Assembly (NCBI GenBank): GCA_964350495.1 | Contig: CAYGKG010000005.1 | Span: 1 to 64,000 of the forward strand | Source: CALJDF01 sp964350495 | GTDB lineage: Bacteria; Pseudomonadota; Alphaproteobacteria; SHVP01 | Direction of reading: 5' to 3' | Length of the DNA: 64,000 bases | Shown: piece after piece, positions 1-7,767 of the stretch | How positions within the stretch are numbered: the first letter of the stretch is position 1 | Layout: each line of letters opens with the position of its first letter | The notes under the pieces: model-generated | Database searches by the model: none | What the model saw: only the letters and a program-made list of their open reading frames with translations | Told to the model about the DNA's origin: nothing | Position numbers and translations under genes: made by a program

Positions 1-888
1 GGCGACCTGATCAGCAACCAGCCGCAGCGAGAGGTGTCGATCTCGTTCGAAGGTACGCTGAACGCTAGGGACGGCACATCCCGACGATTCCATTGGATCG
101 CCGTCGCCTCACCCGACGACGCCGCGATCTTTGTAACCGCACGAGACATCTCGGAACGAGAGAAAGTCGAGGAAATGAAAGATCGACTCGTCTCAGCCGT
201 GAGCGAGGACCTGCTGCTCCCGCTTACGGCGCTACGCGGGTTGATAATCGCGCTCGGTAAGGAAGACGATCAGCTCGTCAATCGGCAAAAAGTCATTGAG
301 CTCGCGACCCACAACACCGACAGCGCCCTTCGCACAATAAACGACATCCTTGAATTGAAACGTATCGGGGACGGCACAGTAGAGAGCACGCTCCTTCCAG
401 TGAACATTGGCAAGATCGTTAGGGAAATGATCGACAGCTCCGAAAAGCGGGCACGTGAGGCCAATGTCATTGTGACGTTGACCGACCGCGCACGTGATGT
501 ACGGGTTCTCGGCGATCCTCATCAAATAGGCCGCGTCATCGCAAATCTCTTAACGAACGCAATCGGGACTGCGCCGCCTGGAACCAACGTTACCGTGACC
601 CTCGACAGGGATGGCCCCAGTGCGCTGATCTCGGTTCGAGACGAAGGCAACGGAATCCCGGCGCACCTTAGGAATCAGGTTTTTGAGCCTTTCGGCGGGT
701 ACAATGCCCGCAACTCAGAGAGGAATAACATCGGACTCTCTGTCGCCAGAAGTTTTGTGGACCGCCACAAAGGCACGATATCCTTCAAGACCGCAGAGGG
801 GCTGGGGACGACGTTCTTTGTGACACTCCCGTTATATTCTGCCGATGTCGTTTCGATCGTTCATCGCGAAGACAGCCCACTGCACTAG
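1..888 (+). CDS. Degenerate sensor histidine kinase, C-terminal part (5' partial)
   Basis: The frame is open to the left edge, so the gene starts outside the window; 295 residues are visible. A PAS/PAC-like end (about 15-55) leads into a HisKA-like helix pair and a HATPase_c domain (about 160-285) with a recognisable N-box (NLLTNA) and G1 box (DEGNGI). Two key elements are altered. The phospho-acceptor His of the usual SHELRTP motif is Glu (GAG at 205-207; the local motif is SEDLLLP), and the first glycines of the G2 loop are replaced (RNNIGLS instead of GTGLGLS). The layout follows the intact kinase at 59.9-62.2 kb, so it is probably a diverged paralogue. It may be a signalling pseudokinase or a decaying gene; autophosphorylation looks unlikely. 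No response regulator is adjacent. Confidence 0.8.
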   Translation, partial: GDLISNQPQREVSISFEGTLNARDGTSRRFHWIAVASPDDAAIFVTARDISEREKVEEMKDRLVSAVSEDLLLPLTALRGLIIALGKEDDQLVNRQKVIELATHNTDSALRTINDILELKRIGDGTVESTLLPVNIGKIVREMIDSSEKRAREANVIVTLTDRARDVRVLGDPHQIGRVIANLLTNAIGTAPPGTNVTVTLDRDGPSALISVRDEGNGIPAHLRNQVFEPFGGYNARNSERNNIGLSVARSFVDRHKGTISFKTAEGLGTTFFVTLPLYSADVVSIVHREDSPLH

Positions 889-989
889 GTACGCGCACTG
901 GATATTCTTGGCGATAAGGAGCGCCGCGCTTCGCGAATCGAGCCGGATTCCATCGAGTTAACTTCCGGTTAACCATAGTCGGGCTAGGT

Positions 990-1009
990 TTCCGTCATCG
1001 TTGACGGAA
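990..1009 (+). promoter_or_regulatory. Hairpin abutting the start codon of the FlhB-like gene
   Basis: TTCCGTCA-TCGT-TGACGGAA is a perfect 8-bp stem with a 4-base loop. Its last base is the A of the ATG at 1009. No Shine-Dalgarno sequence is evident before this ATG, so the hairpin either affects initiation or argues for the next ATG at 1021. No T-run follows, so it is not a standard terminator. Confidence 0.4.
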
Positions 1010-1326
1010 TGGCTTCCACAATGACCGACGCACCGCCCTTACCTTCAAGGACACCCAAGGACGTTGCCGTCGCCCTCCGGGGCGAAGGCGCGCAGCTTGG
1101 CGAATCCGGTCACGTCGTCGCCTCCGGTCACGGCGCCGTAGCGCGCCAAATCATCGAGATCGCCGCCCAACACGGCATCGCGATTCGACAGGATGCGGAT
1201 CTCGCGGAAGTCCTCGCCGTCCTGGAGACAGATAGTCCCATCCCGCCGGAAGTCATGGCGATCGTGGCGGAAATCTTGGGCTACGTGTACCGCGCAAACA
1301 GCGAAACATTAGCAGGTCAATCATGA
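1009..1326 (+). CDS. FlhB C-terminal-domain paralogue (EscU/YscU/FlhB cytoplasmic-domain family)
   Basis: At 105 residues it matches the stand-alone cytoplasmic FlhB-like domain often called FhlB. The core SGHGAVARQIIEIAAQHGI, then a D-A-D-L-A-E-V segment and IPPEVMAIVAEILGYVY, are typical of the family. The full-length FlhB autocleavage motif NPTH is absent, and there are no membrane helices. Such proteins are thought to stand in for or modulate the FlhB substrate-specificity switch of the flagellar export apparatus. It overlaps the next gene by ATGA and is followed by fliO and fliP, which supports an export role. The start could instead be the ATG at 1021. Confidence 0.8.
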   Translation: MASTMTDAPPLPSRTPKDVAVALRGEGAQLGESGHVVASGHGAVARQIIEIAAQHGIAIRQDADLAEVLAVLETDSPIPPEVMAIVAEILGYVYRANSETLAGQS

Positions 1327-1622
1327 AACACCCTCTTCTCAATCCCGCCGCCGAACTCAAGCAACTAGGCACCCAGATCGACGACGCCCTCGGCGCCGCA
1401 AAGGACGGCTTGGCCGTGAACCTGAGCGATCTAGAGGAGCGGGCAAGCGCGTTGTGCGAGTACCTCTTGGCCCTTCCGGCGCTGGAGGCACGTCCCTATG
1501 CCGCGAAGCTGGAACACTTGATTGCCGGGCTAAACACCCTCGAGGAGGTCATCGCATCGAGCTTCGGCAATTTGGTGGCCAATGCTTCCTCCGCCGGCAT
1601 CGACCTGCACCCCGGCAAATAG
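1323..1622 (+). CDS. Small unknown protein between FlhB-like and FliO genes
   Basis: This 99-residue protein is not recognised. It is predicted mostly alpha-helical and cytoplasmic, with no signal peptide or membrane segment; its centre is rich in Leu, Ala and Glu (for example the LSDLEERASALCEYLLALP stretch). It starts on an ATGA overlap with the FlhB-like gene and sits 19 bp before fliO, so it is almost certainly cotranscribed and translationally coupled with export genes. Size and helicity would fit an export chaperone (FlgN/FliT-like), but no specific motif shows this. Confidence 0.65.
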   Translation: MKHPLLNPAAELKQLGTQIDDALGAAKDGLAVNLSDLEERASALCEYLLALPALEARPYAAKLEHLIAGLNTLEEVIASSFGNLVANASSAGIDLHPGK

Positions 1623-1641
1623 ACTCCGGATCTGAACCGAC

Positions 1642-2031
1642 ATGGATCTGGATCAGGTCATGCGGGGCCTTCTGGCCCTGGTGTTCGTCCTTGGACTCAT
1701 CGGCGGGATCGCCTTGTTGGCCAAACGGTTTGGCTTCACGCCGCGGGTGACCCTGCCGCGCGGTAGCACCCCGGGAACCCGCAAAACCGCCAGAGGCCGC
1801 CGCCTCGGCATTGTCGAGGTCCTACCCGTCGACGCGAAGCGGCGCCTGATCTTGATCCGACGCGACGACACCGAGCACCTCGTCCTACTCGGCGCCGACC
1901 GAGACATGGTCGTCGAAGCAGGCGTTCCGGCGCCCGATTCGCTGATCGAAGATGTAGGCGGAGAAACCCTAAGCATTCGCGACGCACTGCGGCGCGGAAA
2001 TAGCCGGGGAGGCCAAAACGATGCGGGCTAG
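1642..2031 (+). CDS. fliO: Flagellar biosynthetic protein FliO
   Basis: This 129-residue protein has one N-terminal membrane helix (about 9-28, LLALVFVLGLIGGIALLAKR) followed by a cytoplasmic domain. The family signature is GRRLGIVEVLPVDAKRRLILIRRDDTEHLVLLG. FliO helps assemble the FliP ring of the flagellar type III export gate. Position directly before fliP, with an 11-bp overlap, is the usual gene order. Length is at the short end of the family's range. Confidence 0.92.
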   Translation: MDLDQVMRGLLALVFVLGLIGGIALLAKRFGFTPRVTLPRGSTPGTRKTARGRRLGIVEVLPVDAKRRLILIRRDDTEHLVLLGADRDMVVEAGVPAPDSLIEDVGGETLSIRDALRRGNSRGGQNDAG

Positions 2032-2782
2032 TCGACTGAGTATGGGGGCCTGGCCGCACGCCATCGCTCTTGCGGCATTGCTCACCGTGCTTGTTGCCGC
2101 CGGCCCAGCAGCCGCCCAGGAATTCTCCCTCGACCTCGGCACCGAGGCCGGCCCACTTACCGGGCGGATCCTCCAGATCATCGCCTTGGTGACGGTCATT
2201 GCGCTCGCACCGTCACTGCTTGTCGTAATGACGTCGTTCACGCGAATCGTCGTGGTCCTGTCACTGCTCAGAAGCGCGATGGGGGTTCAGCAGACGCCGC
2301 CCAACGTGGTGATTATCGGCCTCGCGCTGTTCCTTACCGGCTACGTCATGGCGCCCACCTTCGAAGCTGCCTACCAAGAGGGCATCGTGCCGTTGATCAA
2401 CGACGAGATCAGCGAAGTCGAGGCGTTCACGCGAGTCTCCGTGCCCATCCACACCTTCATGCTCGGGCAGGTTCGGGAAAAAGACCTGGGCCTCTTCCTC
2501 GATCTTTCCGGTTCGGAGTTGCCGAGCGAACCGTCGACGACGCCGTTCCGGGCCCTGATACCCGCGTTCTTGATCAGCGAGCTTCGCCGCGCCTTCGAGA
2601 TCGGGTTCCTCCTCTTCATTCCCTTCATCATCATCGACATGGTGGTGGCATCGGTACTGATGTCGATGGGCATGATGATGCTGCCCCCAATCCTGATATC
2701 CCTTCCCTTCAAACTGGTCTTCTTCGTTCTTGTGGACGGGTGGAACCTCGTGGCCAATAGCTTGGTGCTTAGTTTCGGGTAG
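2021..2782 (+). CDS. fliP: Flagellar export gate protein FliP
   Basis: This 253-residue protein begins with a Sec-type signal peptide (hydrophobic stretch, then a cut near GPAAAQE). Family motifs are clear: LVVMTSFTRIVVVLSLLRSAMGVQQTPPN, FLTGYVMAP, and the C-terminal pair of helices ending in SLPFKLVFFVLVDGW. FliP forms the core of the FliPQR pore of the flagellar type III secretion system in the inner membrane. It overlaps fliO. An alternative ATG at 2042 would shorten the leader by seven residues and remove the overlap. fliQ, fliR and flhA do not follow, so the export gate genes are split in this genome. Confidence 0.95.
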   Translation: MRASRLSMGAWPHAIALAALLTVLVAAGPAAAQEFSLDLGTEAGPLTGRILQIIALVTVIALAPSLLVVMTSFTRIVVVLSLLRSAMGVQQTPPNVVIIGLALFLTGYVMAPTFEAAYQEGIVPLINDEISEVEAFTRVSVPIHTFMLGQVREKDLGLFLDLSGSELPSEPSTTPFRALIPAFLISELRRAFEIGFLLFIPFIIIDMVVASVLMSMGMMMLPPILISLPFKLVFFVLVDGWNLVANSLVLSFG

Positions 2783-2929
2783 CAGGACCGGCTTCTCTTT
2801 GGCTTGTCCACGTCGGCCACGCCCAATCGTGCACATCCTGGAATCGCCTGACCGCCTCGAGGTATCCCTTGCGTCTTCTACGACAACCGCGTCGAAAAGG
2901 ACGATCGGTGAAATGACCGTGTGGGTTTG

Positions 2930-5900
2930 CTAGTTGATGGCGCCGACGCCGTCCTGTTGCAGACCGCTGCGGTAGCGCTCCATGAACGAATCGAGCGTGC
3001 TGATTTGCGCAATTCTACTGGAGACCTCCCGGAAGCCGATGGAGGCCCGGTCGGGATTCGATGTCAGCACCTCGAAGGCACTGGCGTCCTCGGTCGAGGC
3101 CATCAAGGAACCGTAACGCTGCCGTACCCCGTCGATAGCAGCGCGGTCGTTTGCCAAGGCATAGGCAACCGTCATCTGCATCACCCGGTTGCGCTCGTCC
3201 CGGTCGAGGCCGGCACCATCTTGGTGCCGGCGGCCCAAGACCGCTTCGAACGCCTGGGCCGCCCGCGGCCAGTCGCTGGTGCGCCAGAAAATATCGGCCC
3301 GTAGCGTCGCCGCTTCGCTGGAATCGTCTTGGGCCAACAGGCGTTGGGCGTCTTCAAATCGCTGCAACTCGATAAAGGCGCGCGCTTGCAAATAGCGCCG
3401 CTCCTGGAGCAAGGCACCGGGAATTGCACGGAACCGGCTCTTATCGAGCGACTCAAGCGCCTTCTGGGGCTGACGATCGAGCAAATAGATTGCCGCAAGT
3501 TTGGCCGCGACCCGAGCCTTCTCGGCGCCGCGGAGTCGAAAATTCACTTGGAAGTCGATCAGTTCCGCCGCGCGGCCAAGCAGGTCGACCGAGACCAGGC
3601 GGTCGGCAAGATTTCGGACCATTTCGTCGCCATCGCTGCCGACCGGCGTGAGTTCGCGGAAATCGAAGTACAGACCAAGCGCCGCAACCGGCCCGAGTTT
3701 CTCCGATTCGCCGTCGAGGTAGAGACGGCGGTAAATCGCCTCCATCTCATCGCTCGCTGCCCGCGCTTCGGGCCGGCCCTCAAAGGTGTTCGCAATCGCG
3801 CGAAGCGTTTCCAGCGCGGCGCGGTAGTTCCCGTTGTCCAAATGCAGTGTTTTGAGTCGGACGAGTAAGTCCAGCTCGAACTGGCCGCCACGCCAAACAT
3901 GCGCCAGCCGCTCCAACTGGTCGATGGCGGCGGTGCGGTCTATCTCGCCCTGTTCCAATCGGTAGCTGGCCATCGCGATCTCGGCTTCCGCCCACGTTGG
4001 CCGGAACTTCTCCGCGACGACCTGTTCGAGAAGTTCCAAACCGCCCTCGGCATCGCCCGCCAGTATTCGCGCTTGACCGAGAACCAGTTTGGCTTCGCTA
4101 ACTTGGGCCTCCGACGCGCCAGGTTGTCGGTCGAATCCGGTGAGCTCGGCCTGGACGGTGTCGATGTCGTCGATGGCCAACCCGGCCTTCGCCGCCAAAA
4201 GCTTGAAGCGCGCTTGCAACGCCGGTGGGAAGGCCGAGACGGCAAACGAACCGATCGCGAATTCCTGTGCTGCCGCCTCCCATTCGCCGCGTTCTGCGAA
4301 CAGCGCGCCGCGCCAGAGCGACGCGCCCGGGTCGGCGCTGAAGGCCGGATCGAGCAAATCCTCCGCAGCCAAGTCGGTCCGCCCCATCAGCAGCCGCGAC
4401 GCCCCCCGTACCGCCTTGTAGGTCAGGTCCTGCTGGATCGCCGGATTCTCTCCCGCGAGAACACCGAGGACGCCAAGCGCCTCCGGCGCCATGTTGTGGG
4501 CGAAATAGAAACGCGCGAGATCCCATTGTGCCTCAGCGCGGCGCGTTTCCGGCGCAGCGGCCAAGGCAAGATTAAGCTCCTGCAGATGTTCGGTATATTC
4601 GTCGTCGCTGCCACGGGACCACTCGGCGTAGCGCAACAGCGTGTCGACCGACGCCAGCACCCCCGCCTCGCCCGCCGCCTCAGGGTCGCCGGCGCCGTCC
4701 GCTGCGTGTGCGGATTCGCCATGAGTTGCCGCCTCTTCAGTGTGGCCGTCATCTGCAGCGGTATCGTCGGCGCCGGCTGTGGGGGCCTCCGCTCGGTGCG
4801 GCTGCGGTCCGGCTGCCGCGACTTGAAGCGGCTCTTGAAGCCCGTCTTCTGAGAGAAACAACCCTTCCGGACCGGTGATCCTTACCAAGCCACCACCAAC
4901 TGCCAACGTGACGTCGTCGGACCACGGCTCGACGGCCACACCCTGGGCGCTCGCGAGAATCCTGAATTGGGCGAACGCGCGCTCGGCCGCGACACCGGCA
5001 CCCGCTCGGAGCGACGGCACCACGGCAACGAAATCGCCAACCTCGGGATCGTCGAGTTCGATCTGGCGCCCCGCCTCAGCCAGCGGCAGTGTGACCCGCG
5101 CCTGTCCGGCCGCGCCGGCTTCGCGCCGGATCTCGACCGGATGCGCCGGCGCGGTTGGCGACCGCCGAAAGGCGATGCGCCAGCTTCCACCGACCCGCGA
5201 CGCCGAAGCAAGCATCAGATCCTGCTGCACCCGCATACGAACGGCAGTCGCGCCCTCGACCTCCGCGGCTGCGGCAAGAAAAACGATCTCCGCGAGGGAC
5301 GCCGGGATCTCGGCCACGTCAACAGCGCCTTCGCTATCGAACACTGCCCACACGAATCCTGCGCGCTCAAAGAATGCCGCAGCAACCGGCCGCTCCCACT
5401 CGAACAGAGCGGAGACCACGCCCCCCTCTTGCACAAAACGAACGCTGAGGTCGCCGGCTCCTTCAGTGTCCGCGGCGTGGCCCGCCGCCGTCTCGCCGTG
5501 GGCAGGCGCCCGCGCCCGTTCGACAGGGGCCACGGGGACTGCCGGCGGAGGCGCAGGCGCAGGCGCCGCGCCGCGCGCCGGAACGGATTCCGCCGTTGAC
5601 TGGGTTCGCGCGCCACCTTCGCCCAGGATATCGACGACGATCGAACGGCCGTTCCGAAAATGACGCACTCGACTGCTGTCCGGCACTTTGAGGGTCGCGG
5701 TCGCAGTGTTCTGGGCGCTATCGCCCGAAGCGGACGCAATCCGCGATAGACGGCCCTCCGCTAACGCGTTCGACATCCCAAAACTGGCGGCGCGGTCGAA
5801 ACGGATCGAAACCGTATCACCGGTTTTAACGACTTCGTATCCGACTTCGCCCGGCCAATCGAACACGACCCGGGTGTAGGTATCATGTACGCCGGCGCGA

Positions 5901-6442
5901 ACGCGAACGCTCGGTGCGCTCGTTGCCGGCGGCTGAGTTGGTGCCGATTGTCGCGGCCGCGTGGTCTGTTGCGGGGGCGCGCGGCGCGCTGGCTGCGCAC
6001 CGGGCGCCGGCGGCACTGCGGTCGTCGTCGATTGCGGCACAGCAAAATCGAAAATGATTGACGAGCCGTTTGCAGTGGTTTTGATCTGAAAGGCGTCGCT
6101 CAGGAGGAGCGTAACCGAGCGGCCGTCTTCCTCAATCCGCGCATCCAACACAATGTCGCCCAAGACCGTCGTGATCGCAGAGAGGTTTGCAACCAACGGT
6201 CGGCCGAACTCGATCACAAGCAAATCGCCGCCGCCGCGGGCCTCGTAGGGCACCGGTGCCGGCCAGTCGAAAACGATCCGCGCAAAGGTCGGCCCTTGGA
6301 AGGCCCTGGCCCGGACGGTTTCCTGCGAGAGAGCGTCAAGGGGCGTAAGCCCCGCCCAAAGTCCAGCAGCAAGCGCCACGGCCTGCAATAGCCTCGTTAC
6401 GACACGCATCAACCAGAAATGCTTTTTATTCGCGGTCGCCAC
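2930..6442 (-). CDS. Large periplasmic protein with AMIN-like and TPR regions, end of the fliL-fliM-motE operon
   Basis: The 1170-residue product has a signal peptide; cleavage is likely after the ALA/LSQ region near residue 40. Two or three AMIN-like beta repeats (about 45-135, 175-280 and 325-430) each contain an 'R(I/V)VFDWP'-type strand. A Pro/Ala-rich linker and an acidic Asp/Glu/Ala/His-rich segment follow, then about 550 residues of helical TPR-like repeats. AMIN domains localise proteins to peptidoglycan or the division or polar cell wall. The gene is last in the minus-strand operon after fliL, fliM, DUF6468 and the motE-like gene, suggesting a periplasmic motor or wall-anchoring role comparable to rhizobial MotC, but sequence relationship to MotC is not shown. 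The start at 6442 is GTG; an ATG at 6409 gives a more standard leader. Confidence 0.75.
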   Translation of the reverse strand: MATANKKHFWLMRVVTRLLQAVALAAGLWAGLTPLDALSQETVRARAFQGPTFARIVFDWPAPVPYEARGGGDLLVIEFGRPLVANLSAITTVLGDIVLDARIEEDGRSVTLLLSDAFQIKTTANGSSIIFDFAVPQSTTTAVPPAPGAQPARRAPPQQTTRPRQSAPTQPPATSAPSVRVRAGVHDTYTRVVFDWPGEVGYEVVKTGDTVSIRFDRAASFGMSNALAEGRLSRIASASGDSAQNTATATLKVPDSSRVRHFRNGRSIVVDILGEGGARTQSTAESVPARGAAPAPAPPPAVPVAPVERARAPAHGETAAGHAADTEGAGDLSVRFVQEGGVVSALFEWERPVAAAFFERAGFVWAVFDSEGAVDVAEIPASLAEIVFLAAAAEVEGATAVRMRVQQDLMLASASRVGGSWRIAFRRSPTAPAHPVEIRREAGAAGQARVTLPLAEAGRQIELDDPEVGDFVAVVPSLRAGAGVAAERAFAQFRILASAQGVAVEPWSDDVTLAVGGGLVRITGPEGLFLSEDGLQEPLQVAAAGPQPHRAEAPTAGADDTAADDGHTEEAATHGESAHAADGAGDPEAAGEAGVLASVDTLLRYAEWSRGSDDEYTEHLQELNLALAAAPETRRAEAQWDLARFYFAHNMAPEALGVLGVLAGENPAIQQDLTYKAVRGASRLLMGRTDLAAEDLLDPAFSADPGASLWRGALFAERGEWEAAAQEFAIGSFAVSAFPPALQARFKLLAAKAGLAIDDIDTVQAELTGFDRQPGASEAQVSEAKLVLGQARILAGDAEGGLELLEQVVAEKFRPTWAEAEIAMASYRLEQGEIDRTAAIDQLERLAHVWRGGQFELDLLVRLKTLHLDNGNYRAALETLRAIANTFEGRPEARAASDEMEAIYRRLYLDGESEKLGPVAALGLYFDFRELTPVGSDGDEMVRNLADRLVSVDLLGRAAELIDFQVNFRLRGAEKARVAAKLAAIYLLDRQPQKALESLDKSRFRAIPGALLQERRYLQARAFIELQRFEDAQRLLAQDDSSEAATLRADIFWRTSDWPRAAQAFEAVLGRRHQDGAGLDRDERNRVMQMTVAYALANDRAAIDGVRQRYGSLMASTEDASAFEVLTSNPDRASIGFREVSSRIAQISTLDSFMERYRSGLQQDGVGAIN

Positions 6443-6543
6443 AAACCCCGACCGGTTGTCGACATTGACTAGACGAACAATATCAACAGTTTACGGCACA
6501 CAGAAGCGATACCGCGCGATGAGGCAGCGGCAATCGAGCTTCC

Positions 6544-7305
6544 CTAACCGCCGTTGGTGTTCGCGGTAGCGTCCTGCGCTGCAGGCGCGGCGCCATTTTC
6601 GCCCGTTTCAAGCCGCTCCGGCAGCTGTTTGCGGGTCCTGATCTCAGTCGTCACCGTCGTCGCGCGTTGCGGTGTCATCGCCGCCAGAACCGGGGCCAAC
6701 CGCCGTTCGTTCATCAGTTCGGCGACATCAAGCAGGATATCAAGGTCGAGCTCGTTGAAGATTCGCGCGGCTTCCTTGGGCTTCATGGTTTCATAGACGC
6801 GAACCAGGCTGCGAAGCTTCCCCTCTTCCTGGGCATCGTGCTGCTGGATCAGGGAATCGATCTTGGCCTCAATTTGGCGCAACTCGGCGATCTTGTCTTC
6901 GATTCGCTTTTCCGCGGCTTCCAAGAGATTCTCGCGAATATCGAGTTCGCGAGACCGCAGATCCAGCTGTTCACGCCGCGCCGAGAGGTCTTGCAGAAGC
7001 TGGACCTCAGCCTCGGTAAAGATTTGACCGCCGGATTGATCGGCCGGACGGCCGGTATCGTCGGCGCTGGACTGGGTCAATGCATCGTCATCCGCCGACT
7101 CGCTGCCGGCCGCCGATTCGCCGGTCCCACCAGCATCGTCGGCAAAGGGGTCTTCTTCGGTGGCCGCTTCAGCGGCCTGCGCGGTCTGGACCGTCAGAGG
7201 AGATCCAAATCGCTCCACCTCCGACCACATCCCCGTGACCTTGACGCCAAACGCGGCAAAGGCGAGGGCGATGACGACCGGCAGAAGGCGAACTCGACGG
7301 AGCAT
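6544..7305 (-). CDS. MotE-like periplasmic protein (MgtE N-domain-like)
   Basis: This 253-residue protein has an N-terminal signal anchor (about 7-25). An acidic, Ala/Asp-rich linker (about 45-95), a coiled coil (about 100-165: LLQDLSARREQLDLRSRELDI onward) and a C-terminal module follow. That module, YETMKPKEAARIFNELDLDILLDVAELM, is the MgtE-N/FliG-like signature of the MotE family. In rhizobia MotE is a chaperone for the periplasmic motility protein MotC. Here it is 9 bp downstream of the DUF6468 gene and upstream of the AMIN/TPR gene, its likely partner. A good Shine-Dalgarno (AGAGGA) precedes the ATG. Confidence 0.82.
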   Translation of the reverse strand: MLRRVRLLPVVIALAFAAFGVKVTGMWSEVERFGSPLTVQTAQAAEAATEEDPFADDAGGTGESAAGSESADDDALTQSSADDTGRPADQSGGQIFTEAEVQLLQDLSARREQLDLRSRELDIRENLLEAAEKRIEDKIAELRQIEAKIDSLIQQHDAQEEGKLRSLVRVYETMKPKEAARIFNELDLDILLDVAELMNERRLAPVLAAMTPQRATTVTTEIRTRKQLPERLETGENGAAPAAQDATANTNGG

Positions 7306-7314
7306 GAATATCCT

Positions 7315-7767
7315 CTAGCGCGCTTGCTGGAGCGCAACCATTAATTGGCGTTCGCTTTCGCTGGCAGTGCGGGCGATTGCCTTGCCGGCACCGGTCGCGC
7401 CTTTTCGTTTCGGGACCGATCGTTTCGGCGCGGGCTCAATCGGTCGAGCCTGCTCGTCGATCGACGCGTCGAGCCTCTCCGCGAGCGATTGCGCAGCCTG
7501 GGTCACGTAGACAAGGTCGCCCTTCAGGGCACGGGCTTCGTCGATCCGCTCGCCAAGGGCGTTGGAAAGTTCGCTTCCGGTCGCTTTGATCGACAGGAGT
7601 CCGGCCTGCGCTCGCTCGGTTGCCGAGGTGAACTCGGTCATCAGTTTCTTCATCGTCGCACTCGAACGACGAACTTCATTGAGACGCGCGTACAGAACGA
7701 CGCAATATCCGATCGTAATCAACAAAAGAGTGGCGACGGCGCCATCCAGGAGAACCGGGAGATCCAT
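7315..7767 (-). CDS. DUF6468-type flagellar-associated membrane protein
   Basis: The 150-residue protein has one N-terminal membrane helix (about 8-28) followed by a long coiled coil (NEVRRSSATMKKLMTEFTSA..., to about 110) and a Lys/Arg-rich tail. The sequence matches the small alphaproteobacterial family always found beside fliM and motE, whose function is not established. It overlaps the fliM stop (TGATG), so the two are translationally coupled. It probably sits at the inner membrane with the coiled coil in the cytoplasm or periplasm; topology cannot be settled from sequence alone. Confidence 0.75.
   Translation of the reverse strand: MDLPVLLDGAVATLLLITIGYCVVLYARLNEVRRSSATMKKLMTEFTSATERAQAGLLSIKATGSELSNALGERIDEARALKGDLVYVTQAAQSLAERLDASIDEQARPIEPAPKRSVPKRKGATGAGKAIARTASESERQLMVALQQAR

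Noticed and set aside
2730..2933. 67-codon plus-strand open frame after fliP
   Set aside because: It begins inside fliP in another frame and has no support as a gene; the 147-bp gap after fliP shows nothing recognisable.
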